Below are positions 21,051 to 32,799 of a DNA stretch of 64,000 bases, one piece after another. The DNA is from Microplitis mediator. Its lineage: Eukaryota; Arthropoda; Insecta; Hymenoptera; Braconidae. The DNA is taken from contig NC_079979.1 in assembly GCF_029852145.1 (NCBI RefSeq), forward strand, positions 677,501 through 741,500, in the 5' to 3' direction. A program made the translations under genes and the position numbers. How positions within the stretch are numbered: position 1 is the first letter of the stretch; the number at the start of each line of letters is the position of its first letter. The notes beneath the pieces are model-generated. The model did not search any database. It saw only the letters and a program-made list of their open reading frames with translations, and was not told the DNA's origin.

Positions 21051-22310
21051 AATATTGAGTTTGAGGGAAATTTATAAGAGACCTTTTTTGTAGAGCGGAA
21101 AATTTCTGATCAGAGGTGCAAATTTTATGAATTTTAATGAATTAGTTGAGGACTTATGATTAATTAAGTATTCCGTAAATTGGGAATATGAGTTTCAAAT
21201 TTTCGAAATTAGTACTTTGGAAAATCGGCTGTAACTTGGAAAATATTAATTTAAGGGAAAATTTATAAGAAACCTTTTTTGTAGAGCGGAAAATTTTCTA
21301 TCGGAATTATGAGTTTCATTTATTTTAGTTCATTAGTTCAGTACTTACGATTAATTAAGTACTCCGTAATTTGGAGATCTAAAATTCTAATCTTCGAAAT
21401 TAGTACATTGGAAAATTGGCTGTAACTCGGAAAATATTAATTTAAGGGAAAATTTATAAGAAACCTTTTTTGTAGAGCGGAAAATTTTCTATCGGAATTA
21501 TGAGTTTTATTTATTTTAGTTCATTAGTTTAGAACTTACGATTAATTAAGTACTCCGTAAATTGGAAATTTGGAATATCGGTCATAGCTAAAAAAATATC
21601 AATTTTAGAGGAAAATGATAAGAGACCTTTTTTGTAAAGCGGAAAATTTCCTATCAAAATTAACAATTTCGTTGATTTTTGTCCATTAGTTTCCAGCTCA
21701 TGACTAAAGTATTCCGTAAATTAGAGATTTGAAATTAGAACTTTGGAAAATCGTTCATATCTCAATAAATATGAACTTTAGGAAAAAATGATAAGAGACC
21801 TTTTTTGTAGAGCGGAAAATTTCCGGTTGACTACTTAAATTTTATTAATTTCAATCAATTGGTTTCCAACTTATGACTAGTTAAATATTCCGTAAATTGG
21901 GGATTAGAAATTCAAATTTCCGAAATTAGAATTTTGGAAAATCGTTGATATCTCAATAAATATGAACTTTAGAAAAAAATGATAAGAGACCTTTTTTGTA
22001 GAGCGGAAAATTTCCTATCAGAATCATTAACTTTGTTCATTTTCGTCAATTACTATCCAACTTATGACTATTTATGTATTCCGTAAATTAGAGATTCGAA
22101 ATTAGAACTTTGGAAAATCGTTCATATCTCAATAAATATAAACTTTAGGAAAAAATGATAAGAGACCTTTTTTGTAGAGCGGAAAATTTCCTATCAGAAT
22201 CATTAACTTTGTTCATTTTCGTCAATTACTATCCAACTTATGACTATTTAAGTATTCCGTAATTTTGAGAAAAAATCTATAACACCTTTTGTGTGGAACA
22301 GAAAATAATT
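21050..22310 (-). repeat. Repeat B tandem array (reverse)
   Basis: Seven units read AAACCTTTTTTGTAGAGCGG AAAATTTTCTATC with ATTAAGTACTCCGTAAATTG and ATTTCGAAATTAGTAC. Together with 19090-20340 it forms a large inverted pair around a 700-bp spacer. Confidence 0.92.
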
Positions 22311-23160
22311 TATATCCGAAAAAAAAAGTAAATATTCCAATACAATATTACAACCGCGAGGCTAAAAATAACTAGCCCATCAACTAGTTTCTTATTCTGG
22401 AATCCAGCGGAAATAACTCATTGGTTGTCTTAGGATTAAAAAAAAAAGTAAAACCAGCTCGATGAGCCAACGCACTCGTCTCCCCTTAACTCAGCTCACT
22501 TGTGAATTTACATACGCAGATAAACTACACTAGTAAACCTTAACTGGAGCTCATGATTGCTCCCTTACTTACTTGGTCACTATTTTTTTTCTCTTTTAAT
22601 CCCTTGGTTCAGCTCCTCCTTATTCTTATTTTTATTTTTCAATTCCTTCTTATTTTATTCGCTCATGAACGTGAGCAACGAGCTATGCTGAAGAATCTTG
22701 TATCCTCTCGACCGCAAAAGCTGTAGAAAATATTCACTAAGAATTAAAATAAAATTCCTTAACTCTAGCTGGCGCTCAAGCTGATGGTGAAGTTCGAGTT
22801 GGAGGTTGAGGTTGAGTCTATGCCAGAGTTGGAGATGTTAGAGATCCTGGAGATTTAAACTCGCATTGTTTCCAGTGTCATTGATTAAACTGATTATTAT
22901 TTTTATATTTTTTACGGACAAGTTCAATGCACGTATTGAGGATGGCGTAACGAGTAATTATTTTTTTATTGACCTCTTTAGATTTTTTGAGCAACGGGTT
23001 TTAGTTAATTGTTACAAAAAATACTATAAGATTTATTTTTATTACGGTTGATACAACTCAGGAACCATAACGGCCTTATTTTTTTTTATTCATGTGAGTT
23101 TACTTTAACGGATGTTATATTTGAGCTTATGTAATTCAAAAAATTTTATTTCATATAAGG
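22311..23160. other. Low-repeat stretch, no recognised gene
   Basis: CT-rich at 22570-22680, then GGTTGAGGTTGAG-type short repetition near 22800. A 61-residue plus-strand frame at 22866-23051 has no recognisable features beyond hydrophobic runs. Confidence 0.4.
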
Positions 23161-23265
23161 GTTTTGAAAAGGAAATTTTACGCTCTACAAAAAAGGTATC
23201 TTATAATTTTTTTCTAGAATCAATATTTTTTGAGTTATAATTTATTTTGTAAAATAGAAAAAAAT
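23160..23265 (+). repeat. Solitary Repeat B fragment
   Basis: GGAAATTTTACGCTCTACAA AAAAGGTATCTTATAA and a short continuation. Confidence 0.75.
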
Positions 23266-23289
23266 ATAAAGCAAAATTTTTTAGATTAT

Positions 23290-24125
23290 TGCAGGGCCCA
23301 ATAGTAATGCCCAGTATAATTTTTTATACTTGAATAAGGCCCAAAAGACAAAATGGAAATTTAAGCCCTAGAAAAACAAGGCCCAGATTGACAAATAAGT
23401 CCCAAAATTTTATGAGGCCCAAATTAAAATATAAGTCCCGAAAAACATTTGTTTGAGATACAGGTGCAAGAATCAATATGAAATATAATTACCTGGATTT
23501 TAAATAAGGCCCAAAATTGATAAATAATGCCCAAATGGGCCAATGAAATTGAAGCAGTAAACTAAGGCCCTAATTGAATGAAACCCAAAATAAAATATTA
23601 AAAATCTAACATAAGGCCCAAATTTAATATAAGATTCAAATTTAAATAAGGCTCAAAATGTATAAGATTTTAAAAATCGATAATGAGGTGTCACAACATC
23701 ATTTAACATTAATAAGGCCCGTAGTCCACAATACAAACTGATCCCAGAACAAGACCCAAAGTTAAATAATAAGACCCAAAATGATCATGGTTGATTAATT
23801 TGTACACTAACAATCCAAATTTATAATAAGTCCCAAAAACCCGGAATAGGGTTTTTAAACTCACCGCCAGGCCCAATCATATCTTAAGTCTCAAAATACA
23901 TAAGGCCCAAATTTAAATTAAGGCCCAAAATATTCAATATAGGTTATAAAGATCTCCATCCCTGCACAACACTAACAATGGACAAAACCCAAATTCAACG
24001 TAAGGCCCAATTTTGAAATAAGGCCCAAAATTATTTTTCTCTTCATAATACAGGAACACGATCGATAAATTATATAACAAGTCCCATTTTCATCATAAGG
24101 CCCAAAATGATAGTTTTTAACATTG
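23290..24125 (-). repeat. AAGGCCCAAAA motif cluster (left arm)
   Basis: About 25-30 copies of (TA)AGGCCCAAAA-type words at irregular 15-60 bp spacing in otherwise AT-rich DNA. The polarity is uniform: almost all copies read GGCCCAA on the plus strand. It faces the oppositely oriented cluster at 25020-25860. Confidence 0.9.
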
Positions 24126-25019
24126 AATCATAAATCACTTTTTAAGAATAATAATAACAGTAATAACACATGTATATTAATGTTTATACAAACCAGTACT
24201 TTTATTTATTCAGCTACAATAATTTATTTGTAAGAGTGAATATCTAGCAAAAAGTTAAATAAAACAAAAAGACTTAAAAGTGACGTGAGACTATTTAAAA
24301 GTGATGAAGAATAACTGTACTTAGAACTTACACTCGTACTTACTCGTTTTACTTCTATACAATATATATATACACATATTTGTTGTGCGAGCAAAACAGA
24401 AGGTCAGATTACTCAGATCATTTGTAAATGTTTCACACGGTGTCTTGTATTCAATTATAAATCAAAAAAATTATTTCTCTTAAAAAAAAAAAAAAAAAAA
24501 AATATTACATATTACATATTTTAATAATTAAATCTAGAGTACGGTATTTTTATTACAAAATTAATTGGATTAATTAAATTATATTTCGTTCCATTATCAA
24601 GCCGAACAATAGACGTGATAAATTATAAATATATATTTATATATATTAATTATTCTTTTAAGATTAATATTGATCGCAAGATTTAAGATTAATTATTATT
24701 TTAATAAACAAATGGAGATTTATAAATAAATAATTGCGTGAAAAAATCTCACGCTTATAAAGAAATTGTTTTTGTTTTTGTTGTTGTTATTTAATGTTGT
24801 TTTTATACTGTTATGTCAGAGTTCGAATCACTTAGATAATTATACTATTATACTTTCTGGAAGTAAAACTTTTTTTTTTAATTAACATAACAGTATCGTT
24901 AAGATAAATTACAGGTAGTAATTTTATTATTCAAAAGATTTTTAAAATAATATAACGTAGTTTTTTTTCATTTAATAATAACAGTAGTTTAAAAAAAAAA
25001 TTTTTCGGTTTTTTGTTCT
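24126..25019. other. Motif-free spacer between inverted GGCCCAA clusters
   Basis: AT-rich, with a poly-A run near 24484, TATATA stretches and TTGTTGTTG near 24770. None of the GGCCCAA words occur here although they are dense on both sides. Confidence 0.6.
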
Positions 25020-25865
25020 TATCGTATAAATTTGGGCCTTATCGTGAATTTTGGGCCTCAGTGCCCATTTTTGTTCTTACTGCGGCTATTTGAAATTGCA
25101 TATCAATTCTGCGCTTTTTAGTTTTGGGCCTTATATGCGGATTATGTCTGAGTGTGGGAATAGGGCCTTATCGCAGATTATGGGACTGATTAGAGTTATT
25201 GTGCCTTAAAAATTCATTTCCTTGCAGACTTTAGAACCTCGTATTTGAGTTGGGCCTCATTGTAAATGTTGGGCCTTACTATGCCGTTGATTTCTCTTTA
25301 TGGGCCCATCCCCGCATTTTTTATTACTAAACATCATTTTTTATTTTCTTCATTTAAAAATAGAAATACTAATTATGGGCCTTATATCATTTATTTGATA
25401 CTCATCAACTTTTTGGGTCTTGAGTTCTCGAATAGCGGTTTTGTATTTTATTTTTAAATACTGTTATCTAAACATAAGCAAGAAAATTTGGGCCATATTC
25501 TGACCATTGGGCCTTATGAGAAGATTTTTTAAATTCTAGTTAAAGTAATTTTAAATTAGTTTTTATTTTCTTTACAGGGTATAATTTTGTATTTTGGGCC
25601 TTATGGGTGTGTTTTGGGCCTCAAGTTCAAATCTAATATTCACTTGGTTACACTTTTTAATTGATTATCAAAAAGTAATAATCAGGTCTCATTTTATATT
25701 TTGGGCCTGACAACGTTTTCTGGGCCTCATCGAATTTTTGGGCCTTACCACACTTTTTGGGTCTTATGCTTGGATTTTGATGTTTTTTCGCTGCAACAAT
25801 TTTTAATTTATTAAAAAATTTTATTTAGAGCCTTGTTTTAAATTTTGGGCCTTATACTAAGAAAA
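25020..25865 (+). repeat. TTTTGGGCCTTAT motif cluster (right arm)
   Basis: About 20-25 TTTTGGGCCT(T/C)A words, all reading TTGGGCC on the plus strand, opposite to the left arm. The same word in the same polarity recurs at 36930-37740, 38740-39500, 39900-40520 and 41730-42420. Confidence 0.9.
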
Positions 25866-26469
25866 TTTGAAAAAAAATTCTTCCTGCAAGTAATGAACTA
25901 CTTGATATTGATAATAAAAATCGAGACAGTGATACCAATAAACCGGAAGTAATGAAAAAGGGGTCAGTAGCGCTAACTGTATTAATTGCATTTCTTATCG
26001 TCCAATAAGTATTTAATTAATTCAAGTACAAATGGTAGCAACGTAAATTATTTGATAACAACGTCTACAATAATTCTCAACCAACAATAAGACAACAACA
26101 TTAATCGGCTATTGCTGCTGATGTTGGTGATGATGAAGATAAAGATGGCGATGATGATGCCAAGGTATGGAACCGTTCCAACGAATGACTCAGATGAATT
26201 GCCGTATGGTGGGTGTCTTTATGTCCGATCTATTCTATCATCGGCCATAACACTTAACTCTAACTTCTATGTCCGGAAGTTTTAACTCTCCTAACCTACA
26301 TTCACCTCACTATATATTATATATAATATAAATATATCACTTTTTTTATATTTGTTTCTATACTTATTTTTATTTACTGCCGGCAATGGAAAAATATTTT
26401 AAGTATGAAATTGTTTGATTTATTGGATTACGCTGACGTTAATGTTTTTTTTCATTAAACGGATTCCGA
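25866..26469. other. Low-repeat stretch
   Basis: Moderately complex at 25960-26280 (GATGATGAAG-type triplets near 26130), then AT-rich. No gene recognised. Confidence 0.4.
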
Positions 26470-27950
26470 TGAAAATGGAATTATTTTTTTAAATTTTATA
26501 TCGATCGACAGAAAATTTTTTTTGGATAATTTCAAAAATGGAATATTTCGAATTTTTCGAATGATTACGAATTTTTAATGATTTATTAATTGATAGATAT
26601 TTTACGAATAATTTAAAAACTGCAAAAAGATAAATAATTAGAATTTTTTAACGTATTCGATTTTTTTAATAATTCGAATTTCGTCTCAGTTTTCGAATTA
26701 TTCGGAAAATTACTAAGAATTAGAATTTTCGAATAATTCCGACTATATATTTGTAAACATTCAAATTTTTCCAAAAGTTCGAATTTTCGAATTATTTGAA
26801 TTATTTTTCAGCCTGAAAACTTTAGAAACATTATTAATAAATCGAATTTTCGAATAATTTCAACTATTTGCAATTTTTCGAATAATTTCATTTTTTGAAT
26901 TGTTCAAATTTTCTAATACATAAAAGTCTTTGTCAGTTTCCGAATAGTTCAAATTTTTCGAATATTTCTAATTTTTTGAATAATTCGAATTTTCGAATTT
27001 TTTTTCAGTTTACGACATCCAAACATTCACTAATAATCGAATAATTCCAACTGTATATGAACATTCGAATTCTTTGCCAGTTTTCGAATAAGTCGAATTG
27101 TCTAAATTATTTGAATACTTCGAATTATTTTTTAGTTTACGACATCCAAACATTCACTAACAAACGAATTTTCGATTTGTAAACATTCGAATTCTTTGCT
27201 AGTTTTCGAATAGTTCGAATTTTTCTAAGTTTGAATTTCCGAATAATTTGAATTATTTTTCAGCCTGAAATCTTCAAAAACATTATAAAATAATTCGAAT
27301 TTTCGAATAATTCCAACTATTTGCAATTTTTCGAATAATTGCATTTTTTGAATTGTTCAAATTTTCTAATACATGAAATTTTTTGTCAGTTTCCGAATAG
27401 TTCAAATTTTTCGAATAATTCGAATTTTTCAATTATTCGAATTTTCGAATTATTTTACAGTTTACGACATCTCAAAAATTACTAAAAATTCACATTTTCG
27501 AATAATTCCAAGTATTTGCAATTTTTCGAATAATTGCATTTTTTGAATTGTTCAAATTTTCTAATACATTAAATTCTTTGTTAGTTTCCGAATAGTTCAA
27601 ATTTTTCGAATAATTCGAATTTTCTCAATTATTCGAATTTTCGAATTATTTTACAGTTTACGAAATCTCAAAAATTACTAAAAATTCACATTTTCGAATA
27701 ATTCCAACTATTCGAAATTTTTCGAATAATTTCATTTTTTGAATTGTTCAAATTTTCTAATACATAAAATTCTTTGTCAGTTTCCGAATAGTTCAAATTT
27801 TTCGAATAATTTGAATTTTTCAATTATTCGAATTGTCGAATTTTTTTACAGTTAACGACATTTCAAAATTTACTAAAAATAAGAATTTTCGAATAATTCC
27901 AAACTTGATAAATAATTCGATTTTTTCTACGCATTCGACAGTTTTCTAAA
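26470..27950. repeat. TTCGAATAATTCGAA motif cluster
   Basis: Dense irregular TTCGAA, AATTCGAA and TTCGAATAATT words. From 26800 onward some form a longer unit of roughly 180-190 bp with AATTGTTCAAATTTTCTAAT, CAGTTTCCGAATAGTTC and TTTTACAGTTTACGACATC, repeated about five times to 27890. Confidence 0.87.
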
Positions 27951-27955
27951 AATTA

Positions 27956-28039
27956 GGGGAGAGTGGGGCCAATGGGCCTCTTAAGAAATAAGGGCTTATA
28001 TGTAATATAAATGTCAGCCCATTTTGCCCCACTCCCCCC
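27956..28039. mobile_element. Mini GGGGAGAG TIR element (84 bp)
   Basis: GGGGAGAGTGGGGCCAATGG at the left, and GCCCATTTTGCCCCACTCCC with trailing Cs at the right, are imperfect inverted copies flanked by TA on each side. The GCCCATTTTGCCCCA word matches the repeated interior word of the larger GGGGAGGG elements, so this is probably a short relative. Confidence 0.72.
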
Positions 28040-28041
28040 TA

Positions 28042-28979
28042 TAGTATGTCAAATCGAATAGTAATATTCGATCGAATATAAATAATTCACGCGCTTTTGA
28101 TTAAAAAAAAATTTATTCATATCAATTTTTAATGAAACGATAAATCGATTCCATACATCGAATAATACTATAAGTATACATATATATGTATATATCTATC
28201 TATCTAAAGAAATATGGATGTAGGATTAAAGTAGCGGAGATTGGCAGTTTTATAAATTACAATTCACACTTCCGTATACTCTTGAGTAATTCTATTTGAT
28301 TGGCGTAAAATCACACTTAATCATTATTTTGCCTTTTGCTCTTGCCGTCTACACTTTCCAAGGATCTATCCATCAAATTCATATAGATCATAGATCGAAA
28401 TTTACTGTATTCTCTCTGTAGTACTCCACTACTCTAGTACTTTACCAGCAGTACAGAGCACGAATGAAATACCCAAACCCAATTTAGCATTATCGAGAGA
28501 GAGTCCGAGCAGACTAAAAGGTTTTATGCCGCCTTAGCCTGTAGCTTCTGCTGGTCTCTACTCTGAACTGTGGATTTGATGCCCGATGGGAATAAGTAAG
28601 TTAGTAAGTGAGGAATGATAAAATGTTTATATTTAATATTTCCACTGGAGAACCGAGATACGAGTACCGTACGGTTGTGAATTGAATGGTTTAGCTTTGA
28701 AATGAGGTTAGGTACGCGGTACGTGGTCTCCTATAACACCGTAACCACCACTGGGTCTTTGTAACGTCAATTGTCTTGTTGTTGTTGTGTATTCCTCCTG
28801 TTGCGTTGTTATTATTGTCATTGTTGTTGTTATTGTTGTTGTCATCCATGAGAATAATGTCTTTTATTCACTTTGATTTTTGTTGTTTGCTCAATTATCT
28901 ATCGATACGTGATGTAATTCACGGTAATTTATTTTAACTTTTCAATTAATTCTGTTGAAGTTACAAATTTTTTTTTTAG
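28042..28979. other. Low-repeat stretch
   Basis: Moderate complexity with a TTG/TTGTTGTTG triplet run at about 28780-28845. No gene recognised. Confidence 0.4.
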
Positions 28980-29760
28980 ATGTCTCGAACTCTAACAATC
29001 GATATCTCGAAGTTTTTGATCGATAGATCGATTTTTTAAATCGATATCTTGTGCATAAGCATTCGATACCTCGATATTCAACAGTCGATATCTCGATTTA
29101 CTTAATCGATATCTCGATATACGACAATCGATGTCTCGAATTCTATGATTTGATACCTCGAAATTCAACAATTATCACGATCAATAATGTCACGAATTCT
29201 AACGATCGATATCTCGAAGTTGTTGATCGATAGATCGATTTTTTCAAATCGATGTCTTGTGCATAAGCATTCAATACCTCGAAATTCAACAGTCGATATC
29301 TCGATTTACTTAATCGATATCTCAATATAAGACAATCGATATCTCGATTTACTTAATCGATATTTCGATATAAGACAATCGATGTCTCAAATGTTTTGTA
29401 TATCGATGTCTCGAATTCAAAGATTTGATAACTCGAAATTTAACAATTATTACGATCAATAATGTCTCGAACTCTAACGATCGATACATCGAATCCAACA
29501 AATGGTATCTCGATTTTTTCATCTCGATATATCGAATTACAATAATCATTATATCGAATTTCCTATTGATATTTTGAATCTTTTAAATCGATTTTTCGAC
29601 ACTTAACGATCAATATCTCGTATTACTTGATTTATATCTCGAATTATTTTATCATTCTCTTAAATTTCATATCAATGTATCGAATAAAAATAATCGATAT
29701 ATCAAATTAAAATAAATGACATAATATCCATTTATTAAATTTCTACTCAATCACATCACA
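28980..29760. repeat. AATCGATATCTCGAATT motif cluster
   Basis: About 40 words of the type (A)TCGATATCTCGA at 15-30 bp spacing. Within it a segment of about 180 bp is duplicated (ACGATCGATATCTCGAAGTT at about 29200 mirrors about 29000; GTGCATAAGCATTC at 29051 and 29260). Frames of 60-66 residues here are by-products. The word is the core of Repeat A (CGATATCTCGAAA), so the cluster may have grown from it. Confidence 0.85.
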
Positions 29761-30270
29761 ATAATTTCTATATCCTCAATTAAAGAACAAATTTTTTTTT
29801 ATCTCAAATTTCTTATAACAAGACGATAATAATTGATTAAAAAAATCGTATAATAGTCGCATTACATCGTCTGAAGATTGCGTTCATACTAGTAATAAAG
29901 ATGAAAATGCAACAATATTAATATTAATATCAATATTTAAATAGAGAGTATAAATTGGTTCGTGAGCTCAGCTCGTGATTTAACTCTCGCGTGCCTTGTT
30001 ATTGCTAACATTATTATATTATATCTAGGTCTCTTCTTCATACACACATACATACCTTCACATACTTCCACCCACACAACCACGCACCCACACACTTGCA
30101 TCCATACTTATATGCTTACACACATATGAGTACCCGCAAGCCGACCCCGACAAAGTATTAACTGTTTTATGATAATCCGCAATGATTATTATTATTAAGT
30201 TTTCAATTCTAAGCCCGTGGTTACAAAATTTTCATACATTTGAAGGCCAACTATTTACCCTAAAAACCCG
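29761..30270. other. Low-repeat stretch with CA-rich patch
   Basis: ACACACATACATACC and CACCCACACAACCACGC-type sequence at 30030-30130; no gene. Confidence 0.4.
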
Positions 30271-31090
30271 CGAAATTCAAAATTTTTTTTCCTTTTTACT
30301 TCAAACTCCCATAACTTTTTAAATTTAAGACTTACGGACTCGCGTCACTAGACATTTTTTGTCGAGAATTAAATGTCCTACAAAATTAGTCCTCACATAC
30401 AAGACCGTAGATCCCATATTTCAAAAGTAACAGCCCAAAAACTAAAACCCGCGAAATTTTTAAACTTTTAAATTTTAATTATTTCAGTTTTTACTTCAAA
30501 CTCCCATAACTTTTTAAATTTAAAACTTACGGACTCGCGTTACACGACATTTTTTGTCGAGAATTCAATGCCCTACAAAATTAGTCCTTACACACAAGAC
30601 CGTAGATCCCATATTTCAAAAGTGACAGCCCTAGAATTAAAACCCGCGAAATTGTTAAACTTTTAAATTTTAATTATTTCAGTTTTTACTCCAAACTCCC
30701 CTAACTTTTTAAATTTAAGACTTACGGACTCGTGTTATATGACATTTTTTGTCGAAAATTTTATGCCCTACAAAATTAGTCCTTAGACGCGAGACCGTAG
30801 ATCCCATATTTTAAAAGTGACAGCCCTAGAACTAAAACCCGCGAAATTGTTAAACTTTTAAATTTTAATTATTTCAGTTTTTACTTCAAACTCTCCTAAC
30901 TTTTTAAATTTAAGACTTACGGACTCGCGTTATATGACATTTTTTGTCGCAAATTTAATGCCCTCCAAAATTAGTCCTTACACGCGAGACCTTATATTCA
31001 ATATTTCAAAAGTTATCGTCCGAAAACCGAAACCCGCGAACTTGTAGAGTATCTAACTTATAATTATTTTAAATTTCTCTTTCAAAATCG
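30270..31090 (+). repeat. Repeat C tandem array, four to five units
   Basis: Period about 185 bp. Each unit carries AAAACCCGCGAAATT, CAGTTTTTACTTCAAACTC, CTTACGGACTCGCGTTA, GACATTTTTTGTCGAGAATT and CCCTACAAAATTAGTCCTTA. The outer units are more diverged than the central three. Confidence 0.92.
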
Positions 31091-32102
31091 CATGATTTTT
31101 TAAATTTACAAGTTACCGCCCTCTATATTTGAACGATCACAAAAAAATACAGTAAACTTGAGTTTTTTTATTTTGGTAATTTCTCATACTCACAGATGGC
31201 AGCAGTGGCTTGTTCGTATTTTGTTTTATCGTCGCTTGTATACATTATTCATTATTATTATTTTCTCATGCACTAAACGAGAACAAAGCAATGAGTAGAA
31301 TGACGGTAAGTGAATGTTTGTATAATTTTCCTATTATTTAATAGTTAATTATTTAAAAATTACTCTATCATTAATTTAATTATTTAAGAGGATCTCATAT
31401 ATTCGTAATTTTTTTTTTTTAATAATTTACTGTACTGCTAATTATTTACTGTGTGTTCGAGATCTGGAAGCCGGGGAAAAATAAATTTTAATAAAATATC
31501 GTTATCATTAGAAACAATGTCATGATTTCTGTAAGTAATTAAAAAATAATTTCACTTTTAATTTTAAACAAAAAATTATCATTGGTTATGTAACAAACAT
31601 TTTTTTACAGAAGCCTTAATAAAGTGAAATATGTCAGCTAACCCGTCAAATTTATATGGATGGATCATCTGTCAAGTGCCACTGGAAGCCTATCTACGCA
31701 TCCCCATAAAAAAAATTCTCGTAGGAACGTCTGGGAATCCATAGAAATTCGAGGGAATTAAGGATTTACTTAAGAAACCATGGGAATCTATGGAGAAAAG
31801 TATGGATTTATATGGGAATCCATGTAGGGAACTATGGGTACCTAGATCTTCATACAGGAAACAAATGTAGGAAATTGATATAAGATCTGGGGATCTGTAT
31901 TTTTGTATAGAATCAGAGGATTAAAAAATTTTTAATACTGACCAAATCATTTCATATCATAACCGGTGACAGAAATTTGAATATTATTTCGGGATTTAAG
32001 ATAGTCCGGTAACTCGCGCCAATTTTCATACTTTTTTTACGGGCCTTTTTTTTTAGAAGGAACAAACGAAAAGTTTTGCATTTTTAGTATGTTTTTATTT
32101 AC
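31091..32102. other. Low-repeat stretch with ATGGGAATCCATG words
   Basis: Mostly AT-rich. Between about 31715 and 31860 short GGGAATCCAT and ACCATGGGAATCTATGG words recur, a mild version of the iterated-word pattern. No gene recognised. Confidence 0.45.
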
Positions 32103-32110
32103 ATCTTAAG

Positions 32111-32779
32111 TAGGGGTGTGCGAATACTCGAGACTTCGAATTATTCGAGACGAATCGAATCGAACAATTCGATTCGAGATTCGCCTCGAAGATTTGAAAT
32201 GTTCGAATAGTTCGAAATGTTCGAATAGTTCGAAATGTTCGAATAGTTCGAAATGTTCGAATAGTTCGAAAGGTTCGAATAGTTTGGAAGGTTCGAATAG
32301 TTTAAAAGGTTCGAATAGTTCGAAAGGTTCGAATAGTTCGAAAGGTTCGAATAGTTCGAAAGATTCGAATAGTTCGAAAGATTCGAATAGTTCGAGAGCT
32401 TCGAATAGTTCGAAAGGTTCGAATAGTTTAAAAGGTTCGAGAGGTTCGAATAGTTCAAAAGGTTCGAATAGTTCGAAAGGTTCGAATAGTTCGAGAGGGG
32501 GGCATCCGTGCCCCAGGCTCCCCTATTTACCGAAGATTCGGTAAAGTTTCGAAACTATTAAAATCTTTCGAACTATTCGAATCTTCCGAATAATTCGAAC
32601 CTTTCGAACTATTCGAAGCTCTCGAACTATTCGAAGCTCTCGAACTATTCGAACTTTTCGAACTATTCGAATTCTTCGAACTATTCGAATCTTTCGAACT
32701 ATTCGATATTCGACTCGAATATCGAATCGAATCTAACTATTCGACTCGATTCGATTCGAACGAGATGTGCACACCTCTA
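32111..32779. mobile_element. hAT-like MITE with 8-bp target duplication, filled with TTCGAATAG words
   Basis: The left end TAGGGGTGTGCGAATACTCG and right end CGAGATGTGCACACCTCTA are imperfect inverted copies. The 8-bp direct repeat ATCTTAAG flanks it exactly (32103-32110 and 32780-32787). An 8-bp duplication with this kind of end is characteristic of the hAT superfamily. The left interior is about 15 tandem GTTCGAAAGGTTCGAATA units (period 18) and the right interior carries the inverted form, so the whole element can fold back. A short non-iterated GC-rich piece lies at the turn (32497-32530). The Asn-Ser and Lys-Gly-Ser-Asn frames are by-products. Confidence 0.93.
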
Positions 32780-32799
32780 ATCTTAAGGTAACAAAAAAA

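Noticed and set aside
32116..32544. Ser/Asn repeat protein of 142 residues
   Set aside because: It is the translation of 18-bp TTCGAATAG tandem units within a hAT-like MITE.
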